Counted from the first letter of the stretch, positions 37,048-45,697 are shown. The stretch: DNA of 64,000 nucleotides from Planobacterium oryzisoli (GCF_015354315.1 NZ_JADKYY010000002.1:186001-250000); one strand, 5' to 3'. Made by a program: numbers and translations. The notes: generated by a model not told the origin, from the letters alone.

Positions 37048-38283
37048 ATGAAAAAATATATCACCCTTATTTTTGCAGTCTCTGTCTTGTTGACAGGATG
37101 TAAAAAAGAATCAGAAGTTACTGAAACCAAAAATACACCTGAAGTGGAGAAGGTTGATGAACATGAAGATCCGAACGTCGCACATTTCACGGAGGAACAA
37201 ATAAAGACTGTTGGAATTCAAATGGGTAGTATCGAAAGTAAGGAACTTTCTAATACCATAAAAGTAAGCGGTATGCTGACGGTGCCTAACCAGAATAAGG
37301 CATTTGTTACGCCCTCGTACAGCGGTATAGTACGCTCCCTGTACGTACAGCCTGGAAGCTATGTATCAAAGGGAAAAGTTATAGCAACCATTTCAAACCC
37401 CGATTTAATTGTGATGCAGCAGCAGCTTCAGCAGGTTAATGGTCAGATCAGAATGGCAGAACTGGAAGTTACCCGTGCCCAGCAGCTTTATAAAGGTAAT
37501 GCCGCGCCGCTAAAGAAATTTCAGCAGGCACAGACAGATCTTGCAACATTAAGAAGCCAGCGCTCCGGACTGCAGAAACAGCTGGGCAGCATTGGGGCTG
37601 CTCAGGGTTACAGCTCGTCCCTTTCTGTTCGCGCGCCCATCAGCGGAACGGTAAGTAAAGTGATAGCGCAAATAGGGAGTAATGTGGACATGGCTTCGCC
37701 AATTGCCGAAATTGTAAGCAACTCAGCGCTTCATTTGGATATCTATGTATATGAAAAAGATCTGGGTAAAGTACAACCGGGGCAAACCATTCACTTTACA
37801 TTAACAAACAGTCCAGGAAAGGAGTACGATGCAAAAATAACTTCAATAGGTACAGCCTTTGAAGGAGAAAGTAAAACTGTTCCTGTTCACGCGCAAGTCG
37901 TTGGAGACCGGACAGGTCTTATTGATGGCATGAATGTTGCCGCAGTCATAAGTCTTGATAATCAAACTGCTGCATCCGTTCCTACCGAAGCTATAGTGAA
38001 TGATAAGGGTCAGGATTTTATCTTTATTATACAGAACGAGCCCGAAGAAGAAGGAAAAAACGAAAAAGTATCAGCTTTAAAAAAGGAAAGTAACAAAAAA
38101 ACAACTGAGGAAAAGGAAGTAAGCTTTGAGAAAATTCCGGTTGCGAAAGGAGTTACAGATTTGGGCTATACTCAAATTACACCTTTAAAAATAATTCCCG
38201 GCAATGCTAAAGTAGTAGTTAAAAATGCCTTCTTTATCTTAGCTAAAATGAATAATAAGGGAGAGGAAGGTCATGGACATTAA
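37048..38283 (+). CDS. czcB: CzcB-like RND periplasmic adaptor
   Basis: A 411-residue lipoprotein (lipobox LTGC, Cys17) that joins the permease to the outer channel. Acidic/His N-terminal tail (EKVDEHEDPNVAHFTEEQ), lipoyl halves (PSYSGIVRSLYVQPGSYVSK and SVRAPISGTVSKVIAQIGSN), a coiled-coil hairpin (~125-170) and barrel domains are present. Residues ~330-355 are a Lys/Glu-rich charged insert. The C-terminus ends EGHGH. It lacks the YTCPMHP domain of the Cu/Ag adaptors, in line with a divalent-metal pump. Confidence 0.88.
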   Translation: MKKYITLIFAVSVLLTGCKKESEVTETKNTPEVEKVDEHEDPNVAHFTEEQIKTVGIQMGSIESKELSNTIKVSGMLTVPNQNKAFVTPSYSGIVRSLYVQPGSYVSKGKVIATISNPDLIVMQQQLQQVNGQIRMAELEVTRAQQLYKGNAAPLKKFQQAQTDLATLRSQRSGLQKQLGSIGAAQGYSSSLSVRAPISGTVSKVIAQIGSNVDMASPIAEIVSNSALHLDIYVYEKDLGKVQPGQTIHFTLTNSPGKEYDAKITSIGTAFEGESKTVPVHAQVVGDRTGLIDGMNVAAVISLDNQTAASVPTEAIVNDKGQDFIFIIQNEPEEEGKNEKVSALKKESNKKTTEEKEVSFEKIPVAKGVTDLGYTQITPLKIIPGNAKVVVKNAFFILAKMNNKGEEGHGH

Positions 38284-38332
38284 GAAATAGTACGTCAAAA
38301 TAAAAACTACAATACATTATTAAATATAACTT

Positions 38333-40435
38333 ATGTCAAATAATAAATTACATATACATACCTACGACGAAAATGGCAATCAATTGTGCTGCACGCCGCA
38401 GGAAGGCAAGATATACAAAGATGCAGGCGCTAAAGTTCTGATCGAGGACAGCTGTTGCAGTGTCACTGACAAAGCATATAGTTCCGCAAAAAAATCACCG
38501 TCAGGGTCTAAGAAACTGACCGAGGATGATGAACATACGGAGGATGATGGTCACGACCATTCCATAGCGGGGAAATCAACTTTTCAGCTGTTTCTGCCTG
38601 CAATTATTTCCTTCGTGATTTTGATGGTGGGATTAGCGATGGATCATCTGATTCCTCAATTTTGGTTTAAAGATCGGGTGCGTATTATTTGGTACGCCGC
38701 AGCCTATCTGCCGGTAGGTTTACCGGTTCTGAAAGAAGCGTTTGAAAGTATCAGGAAGGGAGATGTATTTTCGGAGTTTTTCCTAATGTCCATCGCCACG
38801 ATTGGGGCTTTCGCCATTGATGAATATCCGGAAGGGGTTGCGGTAATGCTGTTTTACTCCGTGGGCGAAGTATTCCAGACTCTAGCGGTTCAGCGCGCAA
38901 AAGGTAATATTGCGAAACTGTTAGATCAGCGTCCCGATGAAGTGACCATCTTGGTTGATAACCGCCCACAAACGGTAAAAGCTGCGGACGTTGCACTGGA
39001 TTCGGTTATTCAGTTGAAACCGGGAGAAAAACTGGCCCTGGATGGAATTTTAATTTCAGACAGTGCTTCGTTCAATACTTCAGCACTTACTGGCGAAAGC
39101 AAACCGGATACAAAACAGAAAAACGATATCGTCCTTGCAGGAATGATTAACCTGAATACGGTAGCAAAAGTGCAGGTCAATACCCTCTACAATGATTCGA
39201 AACTTTCAAAGATTCTGGAATTGGTACAGAATGCGACTGCCCAGAAAGCACCCACTGAATTGTTTATCAGGAAATTTGCGCGCATCTATACCCCAATTGT
39301 GGTGTTTCTCGCCGTGGCAATTTGTCTGGTACCGTATTTTTTTGTGGATGAATATATTTTCCGGGACTGGTTATATCGCGCCCTTATATTCCTGGTAATA
39401 TCCTGTCCATGTGCATTAGTGATTAGTATTCCACTCGGATACTTTGGTGGAATTGGTGCCGCAAGCAGAAATGGAATTTTATTTAAGGGTAGTAACTTTT
39501 TGGATGCGTTAGCAGAGGTCAAAAATGTGGTAATGGATAAAACCGGAACCATGACTGAAGGTGTATTCAAAGTACAGACCGTAAATCTGAAACCGGAATT
39601 CGAGCGGGATTTAATTCTAAAATTAGTGAATGTAATCGAAAATTCATCAACCCATCCGGTGGCAACTGCAATTCATGAACACCTCGGTGAACCCGACCAT
39701 ACTGTTATTCTCGACAATGTAGAGGAAATAGCGGGACATGGCCTGAAAGGATCATATCAGGGAAAAGAGTTACTCGTAGGAAACTTTAAACTGATGAATA
39801 AATTCAACATCCCATATGATGTAAATCCAAATGATATTGTAGAAACATTGATTGCCGTTGCTTATGAAGGCAAATTTGCGGGATACCTTACCATTGCGGA
39901 TAGCATCAAAGAAGACGCTGCCGAAACTGTACAGAAACTTCAAAGTTTAGGAGTAAAAGTTACCATGTTGAGCGGTGATAAATCAACCGTGGTCAAAGCT
40001 GTGGCAGGAAAACTGGGCATACCTAATGCTTTTGGCGATTTATTGCCGGAAGATAAAGTGAATAAAGTCAAAGAAATAAAAGCACGGAATGAAACGGTTG
40101 CATTTGTTGGCGACGGAGTCAACGATGCGCCGGTTGTAGCTTTAAGTGATATCGGCATAGCGATGGGTGGCCTTGGGAGTGATGCCACCATTGAAACCGC
40201 TGATGTAGTAATTCAGGACGACAAACCTTCAAAAATCCCTATGGCCATTAATATTGGCAAGCAAACCAAAAAAATTGTTTGGCAGAACATCGCGTTGGCC
40301 TTTGGGGTAAAAGCCGTGGTTTTAGTACTGGGGGCGGGAGGTTTGGCCACGATGTGGGAAGCCGTCTTTGCAGATGTAGGCGTAGCTCTTCTCGCCATTT
40401 TAAATGCAGTAAGGATTCAGAAAATGAAATTTTAA
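38333..40435 (+). CDS. Heavy-metal P1B-type ATPase, ZntA/CadA-like
   Basis: A 700-residue exporter. The N-terminus has Cys pairs (LCCTPQ, DSCCSV) and an acidic His stretch (DDEHTEDDGHDHS) instead of a standard HMA domain. The ion path reads ISCPCALVISIP (CPC 358-360), DKTGTMTEG has D402, GDGVNDAPV is the hinge, and the last membrane pair contains AVFADVGVALLAILNAVR, whose Asp is the TM8 ligand expected for Zn/Cd/Pb pumps (P1B-2). It lies 49 bases after czcB and ends the divalent-metal operon at a terminator. Confidence 0.9.
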   Translation: MSNNKLHIHTYDENGNQLCCTPQEGKIYKDAGAKVLIEDSCCSVTDKAYSSAKKSPSGSKKLTEDDEHTEDDGHDHSIAGKSTFQLFLPAIISFVILMVGLAMDHLIPQFWFKDRVRIIWYAAAYLPVGLPVLKEAFESIRKGDVFSEFFLMSIATIGAFAIDEYPEGVAVMLFYSVGEVFQTLAVQRAKGNIAKLLDQRPDEVTILVDNRPQTVKAADVALDSVIQLKPGEKLALDGILISDSASFNTSALTGESKPDTKQKNDIVLAGMINLNTVAKVQVNTLYNDSKLSKILELVQNATAQKAPTELFIRKFARIYTPIVVFLAVAICLVPYFFVDEYIFRDWLYRALIFLVISCPCALVISIPLGYFGGIGAASRNGILFKGSNFLDALAEVKNVVMDKTGTMTEGVFKVQTVNLKPEFERDLILKLVNVIENSSTHPVATAIHEHLGEPDHTVILDNVEEIAGHGLKGSYQGKELLVGNFKLMNKFNIPYDVNPNDIVETLIAVAYEGKFAGYLTIADSIKEDAAETVQKLQSLGVKVTMLSGDKSTVVKAVAGKLGIPNAFGDLLPEDKVNKVKEIKARNETVAFVGDGVNDAPVVALSDIGIAMGGLGSDATIETADVVIQDDKPSKIPMAINIGKQTKKIVWQNIALAFGVKAVVLVLGAGGLATMWEAVFADVGVALLAILNAVRIQKMKF

Positions 40436-40441
40436 ACAAAG

Positions 40442-40463
40442 CGGGCTTCGGTCCGTTTTTTTT
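40442..40463 (+). terminator. Rho-independent terminator after the ZntA-like gene
   Basis: CGGGC-TTCG-GTCCG (40,442-40,455) is a hairpin with a stable TTCG loop and one G-T pair, followed by eight T. Confidence 0.8.
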
Positions 40464-41087
40464 GCGTGTTGGGATCAAACAGTAATGTGTTGCGTATAAT
40501 CCCCAGCCAGCCGTTAGGATAGTTATAATTTAAAAAGTTTGTCTCCCTCTAGAAAACCAGCAGTTTCCGACACCCTTTTATAGGATGCAGAAAAAAGGGT
40601 CAGAGAGTTGGCAGTTGAGCCCGTAAATTCATTCAATAAATGCTTGTCTCAGCGGAATGATATAGTGATTTTATTCACCTACAGCACCGCGCACAGCAAT
40701 ATTCCGTCTGTGCCGGTGGACGTACCGCCATGACAACTGTATACCAGTTGTTCTCCAATGTTCTGAATAAGATACCATTACAAAGATGTCGTTTTATACT
40801 AAAAAAATTACCCAGAGTCAATTTCAAACTGATTTCGCGTTGGTCACTTTGCTAAGGAGACCTGCATCAATTTTCCGTATTCTCTCAACTGACATTTAAA
40901 AACGAAAATCCGCTGGCGGGTGACAAAATGTAATAATTAACGTTGTGAAGGTTTGAGATTTGAGTGTGTTTAGTCCCTACATCTAAAATCAGTGACTAAA
41001 TCGGGGATTGTTTAATGGTTTATACGATGCTTTATACTTTTATAAAATCATCTAACTTACTTATTGTGAGCAATATGATGACCTACA
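40464..41087. other. Right inner end of the island without a recognisable gene
   Basis: About 620 bases with no ORF that I can support on either strand. The minus strand around 40,660-40,760 has a short open stretch (GEQLVYSCHGGTSTGTDGIL) that I could not identify. The last ~120 bases hold the sub-terminal repeats. It may contain remnants of an element end, lost genes or recombination sites. Confidence 0.5.
40969..41009. repeat. Sub-terminal repeat pair at the right island end
   Basis: TTTAGTCCCT (40,969-40,978) is the inverse of the left-end AGGGACTAAA. GACTAAATCGGGGATT (40,994-41,009) matches left-end 7,592-7,607 in direct orientation, 14 of 16 bases. The two also form a hairpin through TTTAGTC/GACTAAA. 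Confidence 0.45.
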
Positions 41088-41096
41088 TTGCTTTAT
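41088..41096 (+). repeat. Candidate right attachment core TTGCTTTAT
   Basis: Partner of 7,508-7,516, one mismatch. It lies at the first codons of the reading frame that resumes the GyrI-like protein, in the same codon phase as the left copy. Confidence 0.5.
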
Positions 41097-41303
41097 TGGT
41101 TTAAACAAAAACTCCCTGTGGGAAGATTTGAAATAATTCTACAGGATTTTGCAATTTCGTGGACTGCCATATACGAATGGATGAATGCAAATGGATACCA
41201 CTCTACGGAACAAAGACCTTTCGAAATTATTTACAACAACTATAAGGAACATCCCGAGCAAAAATGTATTGTCGATTTCTTTATCCCAGTGCATAAAAAC
41301 TAG
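41088..41303 (+). pseudogene. GyrI-like small-molecule-binding protein, C-terminal half
   Basis: 71 codons that read LPVGRFEIILQDFAISWTAI, NANGYHSTEQRPFEIIYNN and EQKCIVDFFIPVHKN. These correspond to the second half of the GyrI-like fold: the Gly-x-Tyr/Phe strand, the W-containing helix, the P-F-E-Y strand and the closing IVDxxIPV strand. There is no plausible start of its own; the only in-frame initiator is a TTG. Joined to 7,253-7,516 it yields ~158 residues, the usual size of the single-domain protein. It marks the right border of the island. Confidence 0.75.
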
Positions 41304-41483
41304 TGTAGAAATTTTTTCTTTTGATGAATTGGATGTTAAATGAACCGAAGATAATTCTTTGATTTCACGTTGTTTATAGCGTGAACTAAGTTATATTTTT
41401 AATGTTTTCTACCTTGTGTGGTGCTTAAATTATGTCCGTTGAATGCTACCATTTCAGAAGCATTATTTTTAGAGTAGTTCAAT

Positions 41484-41528
41484 AAAAAAAACAAACGCAA
41501 CATGCATTATTTCAGCTTGTTGCGTTTT
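41484..41528 (-). terminator. Terminator of tRNA-Arg
   Basis: AAACGCAACA (41,493-41,502) pairs perfectly with TGTTGCGTTT (41,519-41,528). On the minus strand the hairpin is followed by a T-run (A-run 41,484-41,491 on +). It is seven bases past the tRNA 3' end. Confidence 0.85.
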
Positions 41529-41535
41529 AAAACTG

Positions 41536-41609
41536 TGAGCGCAGGAGGAGTCGAACCCCCAACCTTCAGAGCCGTAATCTGACGCTCTATCCAATTGAGC
41601 TATGCACCC
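41536..41609 (-). tRNA. tRNA-Arg (anticodon ACG)
   Basis: A 74-base cloverleaf on the minus strand. The acceptor GGGTGCA pairs with TGCGCTC (G-T wobbles allowed), the D arm is GCTC/GAGC, the anticodon stem TCAGA/TCTGA with loop TTACGGC gives anticodon ACG (reads CGU and, when A34 is deaminated, other CGN codons), and the T arm is GGGGG-TTCGACT-CCTCC. The discriminator is A and no CCA is encoded. It lies 0.2 kb outside the island border and is not itself interrupted. Confidence 0.93.
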
Positions 41610-41622
41610 GTTTTTAGGTTTG

Positions 41623-41630
41623 CAAATATA
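41623..41630 (-). promoter_or_regulatory. TATATTTG promoter box for tRNA-Arg (divergent TAGGTTTG on +)
   Basis: The minus strand has an exact TAnnTTTG box 14 bases before the tRNA start. On the plus strand TAGGTTTG at 41,615-41,622 is also exact and precedes the binding-protein gene at 41,655 by 33 bases, so this is a compact divergent promoter. Confidence 0.6.
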
Positions 41631-41654
41631 ACACTTTTTTGTTTCCTTTGAAAG

Positions 41655-42701
41655 ATGAGAGCGAATTTTTTTATTTTTTTACTCACTATTTTTTTGGTGG
41701 GATGTTCAAAAAAAGCAGATTCTGCATCCGAATCTGCCGTAATAATTACAAAGTCTCTAAGGTATAGCGAACTTGATTCTCATTTAGAAGTATATTCTGG
41801 TAAACACACTATTGAAATACCTAGAAGCAAGTTACCTTTTAAAAGAACCGTTTTTCTAAATGCAAGTCTTTTGGGATATATCACTGCTTTGCATCTGGAA
41901 AGCTCGGTTGTGGGTGTTTCTAGTCCAGAGTATATCTATTCTTCTGTATTACGATCAGCAGTCGAGAAACAGCAAATTCAAAATGTGGGAAATGAACAAA
42001 AATATGATGTAGAAAGAATTCTTTCCTTACAACCGGATGCTGTGTTCACCAACTACCTAAGCTCCTTTGAATCTACCTATAAAATGTTGCGGGACAATGG
42101 AGTGACTGTGATTTTTCTTGATGAATATAAAGAATCTGTTCCATTGGATAAAACGAAGTATTTACTGCTTTTTGGAAAACTTTTTAACAAAGAGAAGCAG
42201 GCACAGACGCTTCTAGAAAGTGTGACTGCTTCCTATAATACAATGCGTTCCAAGATTCAGGATAAATCGAATATGCCGCAAGTGCTTGTAAATGAAATGT
42301 ACGGAAACCATTGGTTCGTGCCAGGTAATGAATCGCAACTTGCCAATTTCATTGCCCATGCAGGAGGCAAATACATTTTTAGTAAACTCCCTGGAGAGCA
42401 GGCTGTCCCTCTTAGTTTTGAACAGGTACTTGTGGAATCCAATGGCGCGAATGTCTGGATTAATGCCGGAAACCATTTATCCCGAAAGCAAATGCTCGCA
42501 CTTAATCCGCTCTATTCAAAATTGGATGTGTTCAACAATGGTCGAATATACTCTATAACGGGGAGGATAAAGGGTAAATCCAATGACTTTTTTGAGTCCG
42601 GTGTCGTCAGAGCTGATATTGTCCTAAAGGATTATATTCGTATTTTTCATCCCGACCTTGTGCCAGGTGGGCAATTGTTTTATTTAAAAGAAATTAAATA
42701 A
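41655..42701 (+). CDS. ABC transporter substrate-binding lipoprotein (iron-siderophore/cobalamin type)
   Basis: A 348-residue lipoprotein (lipobox LVGC, residue ~17) of the two-lobed class III binding-protein fold used for Fe-siderophores, haem or B12. Typical stretches are VFLNASLLGYITALHLESSVVG, DVERILSLQPDAVFTNY (a hallmark of the lobe 1 end) and the lobe-crossing helix LDKTKYLLLFGKLFNKEKQA. No ATPase or permease gene is adjacent; mtgA follows on its own promoter. In Bacteroidetes such stand-alone binding proteins usually partner with distant BtuCD-like genes. The ligand is unknown. Confidence 0.85.
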   Translation: MRANFFIFLLTIFLVGCSKKADSASESAVIITKSLRYSELDSHLEVYSGKHTIEIPRSKLPFKRTVFLNASLLGYITALHLESSVVGVSSPEYIYSSVLRSAVEKQQIQNVGNEQKYDVERILSLQPDAVFTNYLSSFESTYKMLRDNGVTVIFLDEYKESVPLDKTKYLLLFGKLFNKEKQAQTLLESVTASYNTMRSKIQDKSNMPQVLVNEMYGNHWFVPGNESQLANFIAHAGGKYIFSKLPGEQAVPLSFEQVLVESNGANVWINAGNHLSRKQMLALNPLYSKLDVFNNGRIYSITGRIKGKSNDFFESGVVRADIVLKDYIRIFHPDLVPGGQLFYLKEIK

Positions 42702-42720
42702 AGGTTCCTTGGTATTTTAG

Positions 42721-42728
42721 TATTTTTG
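42721..42728 (+). promoter_or_regulatory. TATTTTTG promoter box before mtgA
   Basis: An exact TAnnTTTG box ends nine bases before the ATG at 42,738. An upstream in-frame TTG (42,726) lies within the box, so translation cannot sensibly start there. Confidence 0.55.
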
Positions 42729-42737
42729 CTGCTAACT

Positions 42738-43382
42738 ATGTGGAAACTTCTTAAAAAACTTTTGTGGATTATCTTCTGGGCAAATGTGTTGGGTATCCTT
42801 CTCGGTAGATTTTTTAACCCCCCGGTAACCATCACGCAAATCGAGGGGTTTTTAGAATACGGCAAATTAGACCGTGACTACATTTCTAGTGAAGAGATGG
42901 GAACGCACATAAAGAAGGCGGTAATAGCTGCCGAAGATCAAAAATTTTATTCTCATAACGGGTTTGATTACCAAGCTATTGAAAAGGCATTGGAGAATAA
43001 CGAAAAAGGAAAAAAATTGCGGGGAGGTAGTACTATTTCGCAACAGACCGCAAAGAATGTATTTCTTTGGCAGGAAAGAAGTTATCTAAGAAAGGTTCTA
43101 GAAGCTTTCTATACCTTTGTCATAGAATATGCTTGGGGAAAAAATATAATACTAGAGCGCTATCTCAATAGTATAGAGATGGGGCAGGGGGTCTTTGGAA
43201 TAGAGGCTGCCTCGCATTATTATTACGGTAAGAAGGCTTCAAATCTCACCCGGGCGCAAGCTGCTATGATTGCCGCGGTGCTGCCAAGTCCTAAGAAGTA
43301 CGATCCAAAAAACCCCTCTTCTTACTTAAGAAAAAGGCAGCAATGGATATTAAGGCAAATGAAGTACGTCCAACTTAAGTAA
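42738..43382 (+). CDS. mtgA: Monofunctional peptidoglycan transglycosylase
   Basis: A 214-residue inner-membrane GT51 enzyme that polymerises lipid II into glycan strands. It has one N-terminal membrane helix (residues ~5-24). The catalytic Glu is in VIAAEDQKFYSHNGFD, and KLRGGSTISQQTAKNVFLW and EMGQGVFGIEAAS are further conserved family motifs. It has no transpeptidase domain, hence monofunctional. The start is the ATG that leaves a very short leader after the promoter box. The next gene follows after 10 bases. Confidence 0.92.
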   Translation: MWKLLKKLLWIIFWANVLGILLGRFFNPPVTITQIEGFLEYGKLDRDYISSEEMGTHIKKAVIAAEDQKFYSHNGFDYQAIEKALENNEKGKKLRGGSTISQQTAKNVFLWQERSYLRKVLEAFYTFVIEYAWGKNIILERYLNSIEMGQGVFGIEAASHYYYGKKASNLTRAQAAMIAAVLPSPKKYDPKNPSSYLRKRQQWILRQMKYVQLK

Positions 43383-43392
43383 AAAGTAAACT

Positions 43393-45426
43393 ATGGCACT
43401 ATTTACCAGGACCAAGGTTGATTTTGGTACTTTATTCAAAAAGTATTTCAGTTTCAAGAATGAGACTAAATCCCTGGAGCCTCTCTATGAGATTTTCCAT
43501 AGTGTCAAAAGATATCCTTTTAGTAGTGTGCTGGCATTCTTTAAGGAAAATCCCGACATCACCAACAACTTCAGCACGTATCTTACAAATCTTTTTAAAG
43601 ACAAACCGTTTAATCTTTCTTTGACGGAGGCTAATATTCTATCTGAAAATGCGTTTCTTCCAGAACTTCGTAAACGGGCCTTGGATATTGTTCTTCCACC
43701 TGTAGGTAATGAGAACTCCGTTTGGTTCTTGGTGGATTACATCTTTGTACGGCCTGGTAGTGATTTTCGCTATATGAGAGAAGTGCCCCAGGAGCAATTG
43801 GATGAATTATTCAGACTATTGCGCATGGATAGTATTATTCTTTCCAGAAGTGTAAAACGGGAGCTTTTATTCTCGGCCAATATCTTAGCGTGGCGAGCGG
43901 TAGGAAATGCTCTGGATACCGGAGTGATGAATATGGTGCCAGAATACCGGAACTATGATAATCCCTTTCTTGCCCTCCAAGACGAAATGGACTTATTAAA
44001 AGTGGAGTTTGGAAAAAATCCAGATTTTCATTTCACTTCAAAGGATCCGCAGTATAAGCAGATCAAAATCTATTTAGAGCAGTGTTTGGTTTTTATTGAG
44101 ACTGCTTTCAAGAATTCATCACGTTACGGTATCACTGGAAAAATTAATCAGTCTCTCTTAAAAATTAAGCAGCAAATCGTCAGGGTATCAGAGATACTCG
44201 CCCTTTGGGTAATGGATTCACCGGAGGATGTGCTTAGGAATTCTAAGAAGCTGGTAATGAATGTATTGGAATACAAATCACACAAAAATAATATTTCCGA
44301 GCTTTTCAATGATTCCACTAGATTAAAGTCTCATTTGATAACCAACCACACGGCAGAAACAGGAGCCCACTACATAACATCCACTTTCAAGGAATATTCT
44401 GTGATGTTTTGGAATGCAAGTGGTGGTGGGGTCATTGTAGGAGCCCTCTGTGTGTTAAAGATGCTGTACAGCTTTGCGCCAGGATCTGAGTTCTCCCATG
44501 CTTTTATGTATGCATTTAATTATGCGATGGGATTTATAATGATTTATTTGATGGGTTTCACCCTTGCTACAAAGCAACCGGCCATGACTGCTGCCACTAT
44601 GGCAAAAGTATTAAGTGAGGATCATAATACCCAAAAGAACTACAGGGACTTTGCGCACATCGTGTCACGTCTTTTCCGTACACAATTTATTGCCTTTATG
44701 GGAAATGTTTTATGGGCCTTTCCGGTAGCCTTACTTCTTATCTATGGAATAGATGTACTTTTCAACAATAACTTTGCATCAGAGAAGTCCACGGTGCTTC
44801 TGTCTGATTTGGATCCCATTAAATCAAAAGCATTACTGCACGCAAGTATTGCGGGTTTTTATCTGTTTTTGTCTGGAATCATTTCGGGGAATGTGGGGAA
44901 TAATTCCGTATACTACCAAATTCCAGCAAGGATTGCAAAGAACCCTATCATTAAAACGGTCCTTGGTGAACGCGCTGCTAAATCACTGTCACGCTATTAT
45001 TCAAGAAACTGGGCGGGAATAGTGTCCAATTTTTGGTTTGGAGTATTCCTGGGTGTGACTGGACCTATAGGTACCTTTTTAGGGGTGGATCTGGACATTC
45101 GACACATTACTTTTGCTGCAGGTAATTTCGCACTGGGACTATATGGGAAGGATTTTGATGTGGATGCTTATACGTTCTGGATTAGTTTTGTCACGGTATT
45201 TCTTATCGGTTTCTTTAATTTCTTGATTAGTTTTGGATTGTCAATGTTCTTGGCGATGCGCTCTAGGAAATTAACAACCGGGGGAATCAAAGAAATCCTG
45301 CGTGCGATTTGGAAATATTTTCTTTCCAATCCCATGCGATTTGTAATTCCTATTCGATCCGGTGAGCTTGATCAAAGATCCAAAGTCATTATGGAAAAGG
45401 CCTCTACAAGACCTGAAGATCATTAA
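43393..45426 (+). CDS. Gcr-type 'site-specific recombinase' family membrane protein
   Basis: A 677-residue protein with a long helical N-terminal half (~1-335) and about six membrane helices in the C-terminal half (e.g. VIVGALCVLKMLYSFAPG, FVTVFLIGFFNFLISFGL). It corresponds to the family named after a supposed gonococcal site-specific recombinase (Gcr). The name is doubtful: no recombinase catalytic motif is visible, and the membrane topology argues for an envelope function. It is 10 bases after mtgA, and its last 23 bases overlap the convergent dciA-like gene. Confidence 0.7.
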   Translation: MALFTRTKVDFGTLFKKYFSFKNETKSLEPLYEIFHSVKRYPFSSVLAFFKENPDITNNFSTYLTNLFKDKPFNLSLTEANILSENAFLPELRKRALDIVLPPVGNENSVWFLVDYIFVRPGSDFRYMREVPQEQLDELFRLLRMDSIILSRSVKRELLFSANILAWRAVGNALDTGVMNMVPEYRNYDNPFLALQDEMDLLKVEFGKNPDFHFTSKDPQYKQIKIYLEQCLVFIETAFKNSSRYGITGKINQSLLKIKQQIVRVSEILALWVMDSPEDVLRNSKKLVMNVLEYKSHKNNISELFNDSTRLKSHLITNHTAETGAHYITSTFKEYSVMFWNASGGGVIVGALCVLKMLYSFAPGSEFSHAFMYAFNYAMGFIMIYLMGFTLATKQPAMTAATMAKVLSEDHNTQKNYRDFAHIVSRLFRTQFIAFMGNVLWAFPVALLLIYGIDVLFNNNFASEKSTVLLSDLDPIKSKALLHASIAGFYLFLSGIISGNVGNNSVYYQIPARIAKNPIIKTVLGERAAKSLSRYYSRNWAGIVSNFWFGVFLGVTGPIGTFLGVDLDIRHITFAAGNFALGLYGKDFDVDAYTFWISFVTVFLIGFFNFLISFGLSMFLAMRSRKLTTGGIKEILRAIWKYFLSNPMRFVIPIRSGELDQRSKVIMEKASTRPEDH

Positions 45427-45697
45427 ATTCCTTATCGGAAAGCATTTCGTTAAGTCGAAATAGAATTTCGCTTCTGTGCTGGTGGAGCTCGGTTCTTAGT
45501 AGAGGGGAAGAGGTGCGCAAAATGATTGTGTTTTCACTGATAGCTGTATGGATTATTTGGTGCATAGCTTCGGGTCCAAGCACTTTTTCTATCGCCTTGT
45601 AAATAGTGGATTGCGTACTGTTGGAAAGCAAACCGTACTTTTTAGTAATCAATGACGTTACCTCCTTTGCAGTAAATTCCCTCTTTTTTTTTCGCAT
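45404..45697 (-). CDS. DciA-like protein (DUF721)
   Basis: A 97-residue protein with a basic start (MRKKKREFTAKEV) and a DUF721 core (VLGPEAMHQIIHTAISENTI ... LLRTELHQHRSEILFRLNE). In bacteria without DnaC/DnaI, DciA proteins help load the DnaB helicase. It is directly downstream of recF with a one-base overlap (TAATG), a common pairing. The convergent gene overlaps its 3' end by 23 bases. Confidence 0.82.
   Translation of the reverse strand: MRKKKREFTAKEVTSLITKKYGLLSNSTQSTIYKAIEKVLGPEAMHQIIHTAISENTIILRTSSPLLRTELHQHRSEILFRLNEMLSDKEFNDLQVL

Larger units (their letters stand above)
7511..41096. mobile_element. Integrated metal-resistance genomic island (~33.6 kb), remnant of an integrase-driven element
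   Basis: The boundaries are placed where a GyrI-like gene is cut: the N-terminal half ends at the left and the C-terminal half starts at the right, both on the + strand. TTnCTTTAT is present at both junctions in the same codon phase. Inside the left end are a tyrosine-integrase fragment and a fragment of a large conjugative-element protein, both decayed. Inside both ends, about 80-120 bp from the junctions, are copies of a GACTAAATCrGGGAyT/AGGGACTAA motif. The cargo is almost entirely copper, silver and divalent-metal resistance. No intact integrase, relaxase or transfer gene remains, so it appears fixed in place. The exact crossover base is inferred. Confidence 0.75.

Noticed and set aside
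41536-41609. tRNA-Arg as the island's attachment site
   Set aside because: The tRNA and its terminator are intact and no copy of its 3' end is seen near 7.5 kb. The split GyrI-like gene explains both borders better.
43393-45426. Gcr-type protein as an active mobile-element recombinase
   Set aside because: The family name suggests it, but the protein has several membrane helices and no catalytic recombinase motif, and it lies outside the island.
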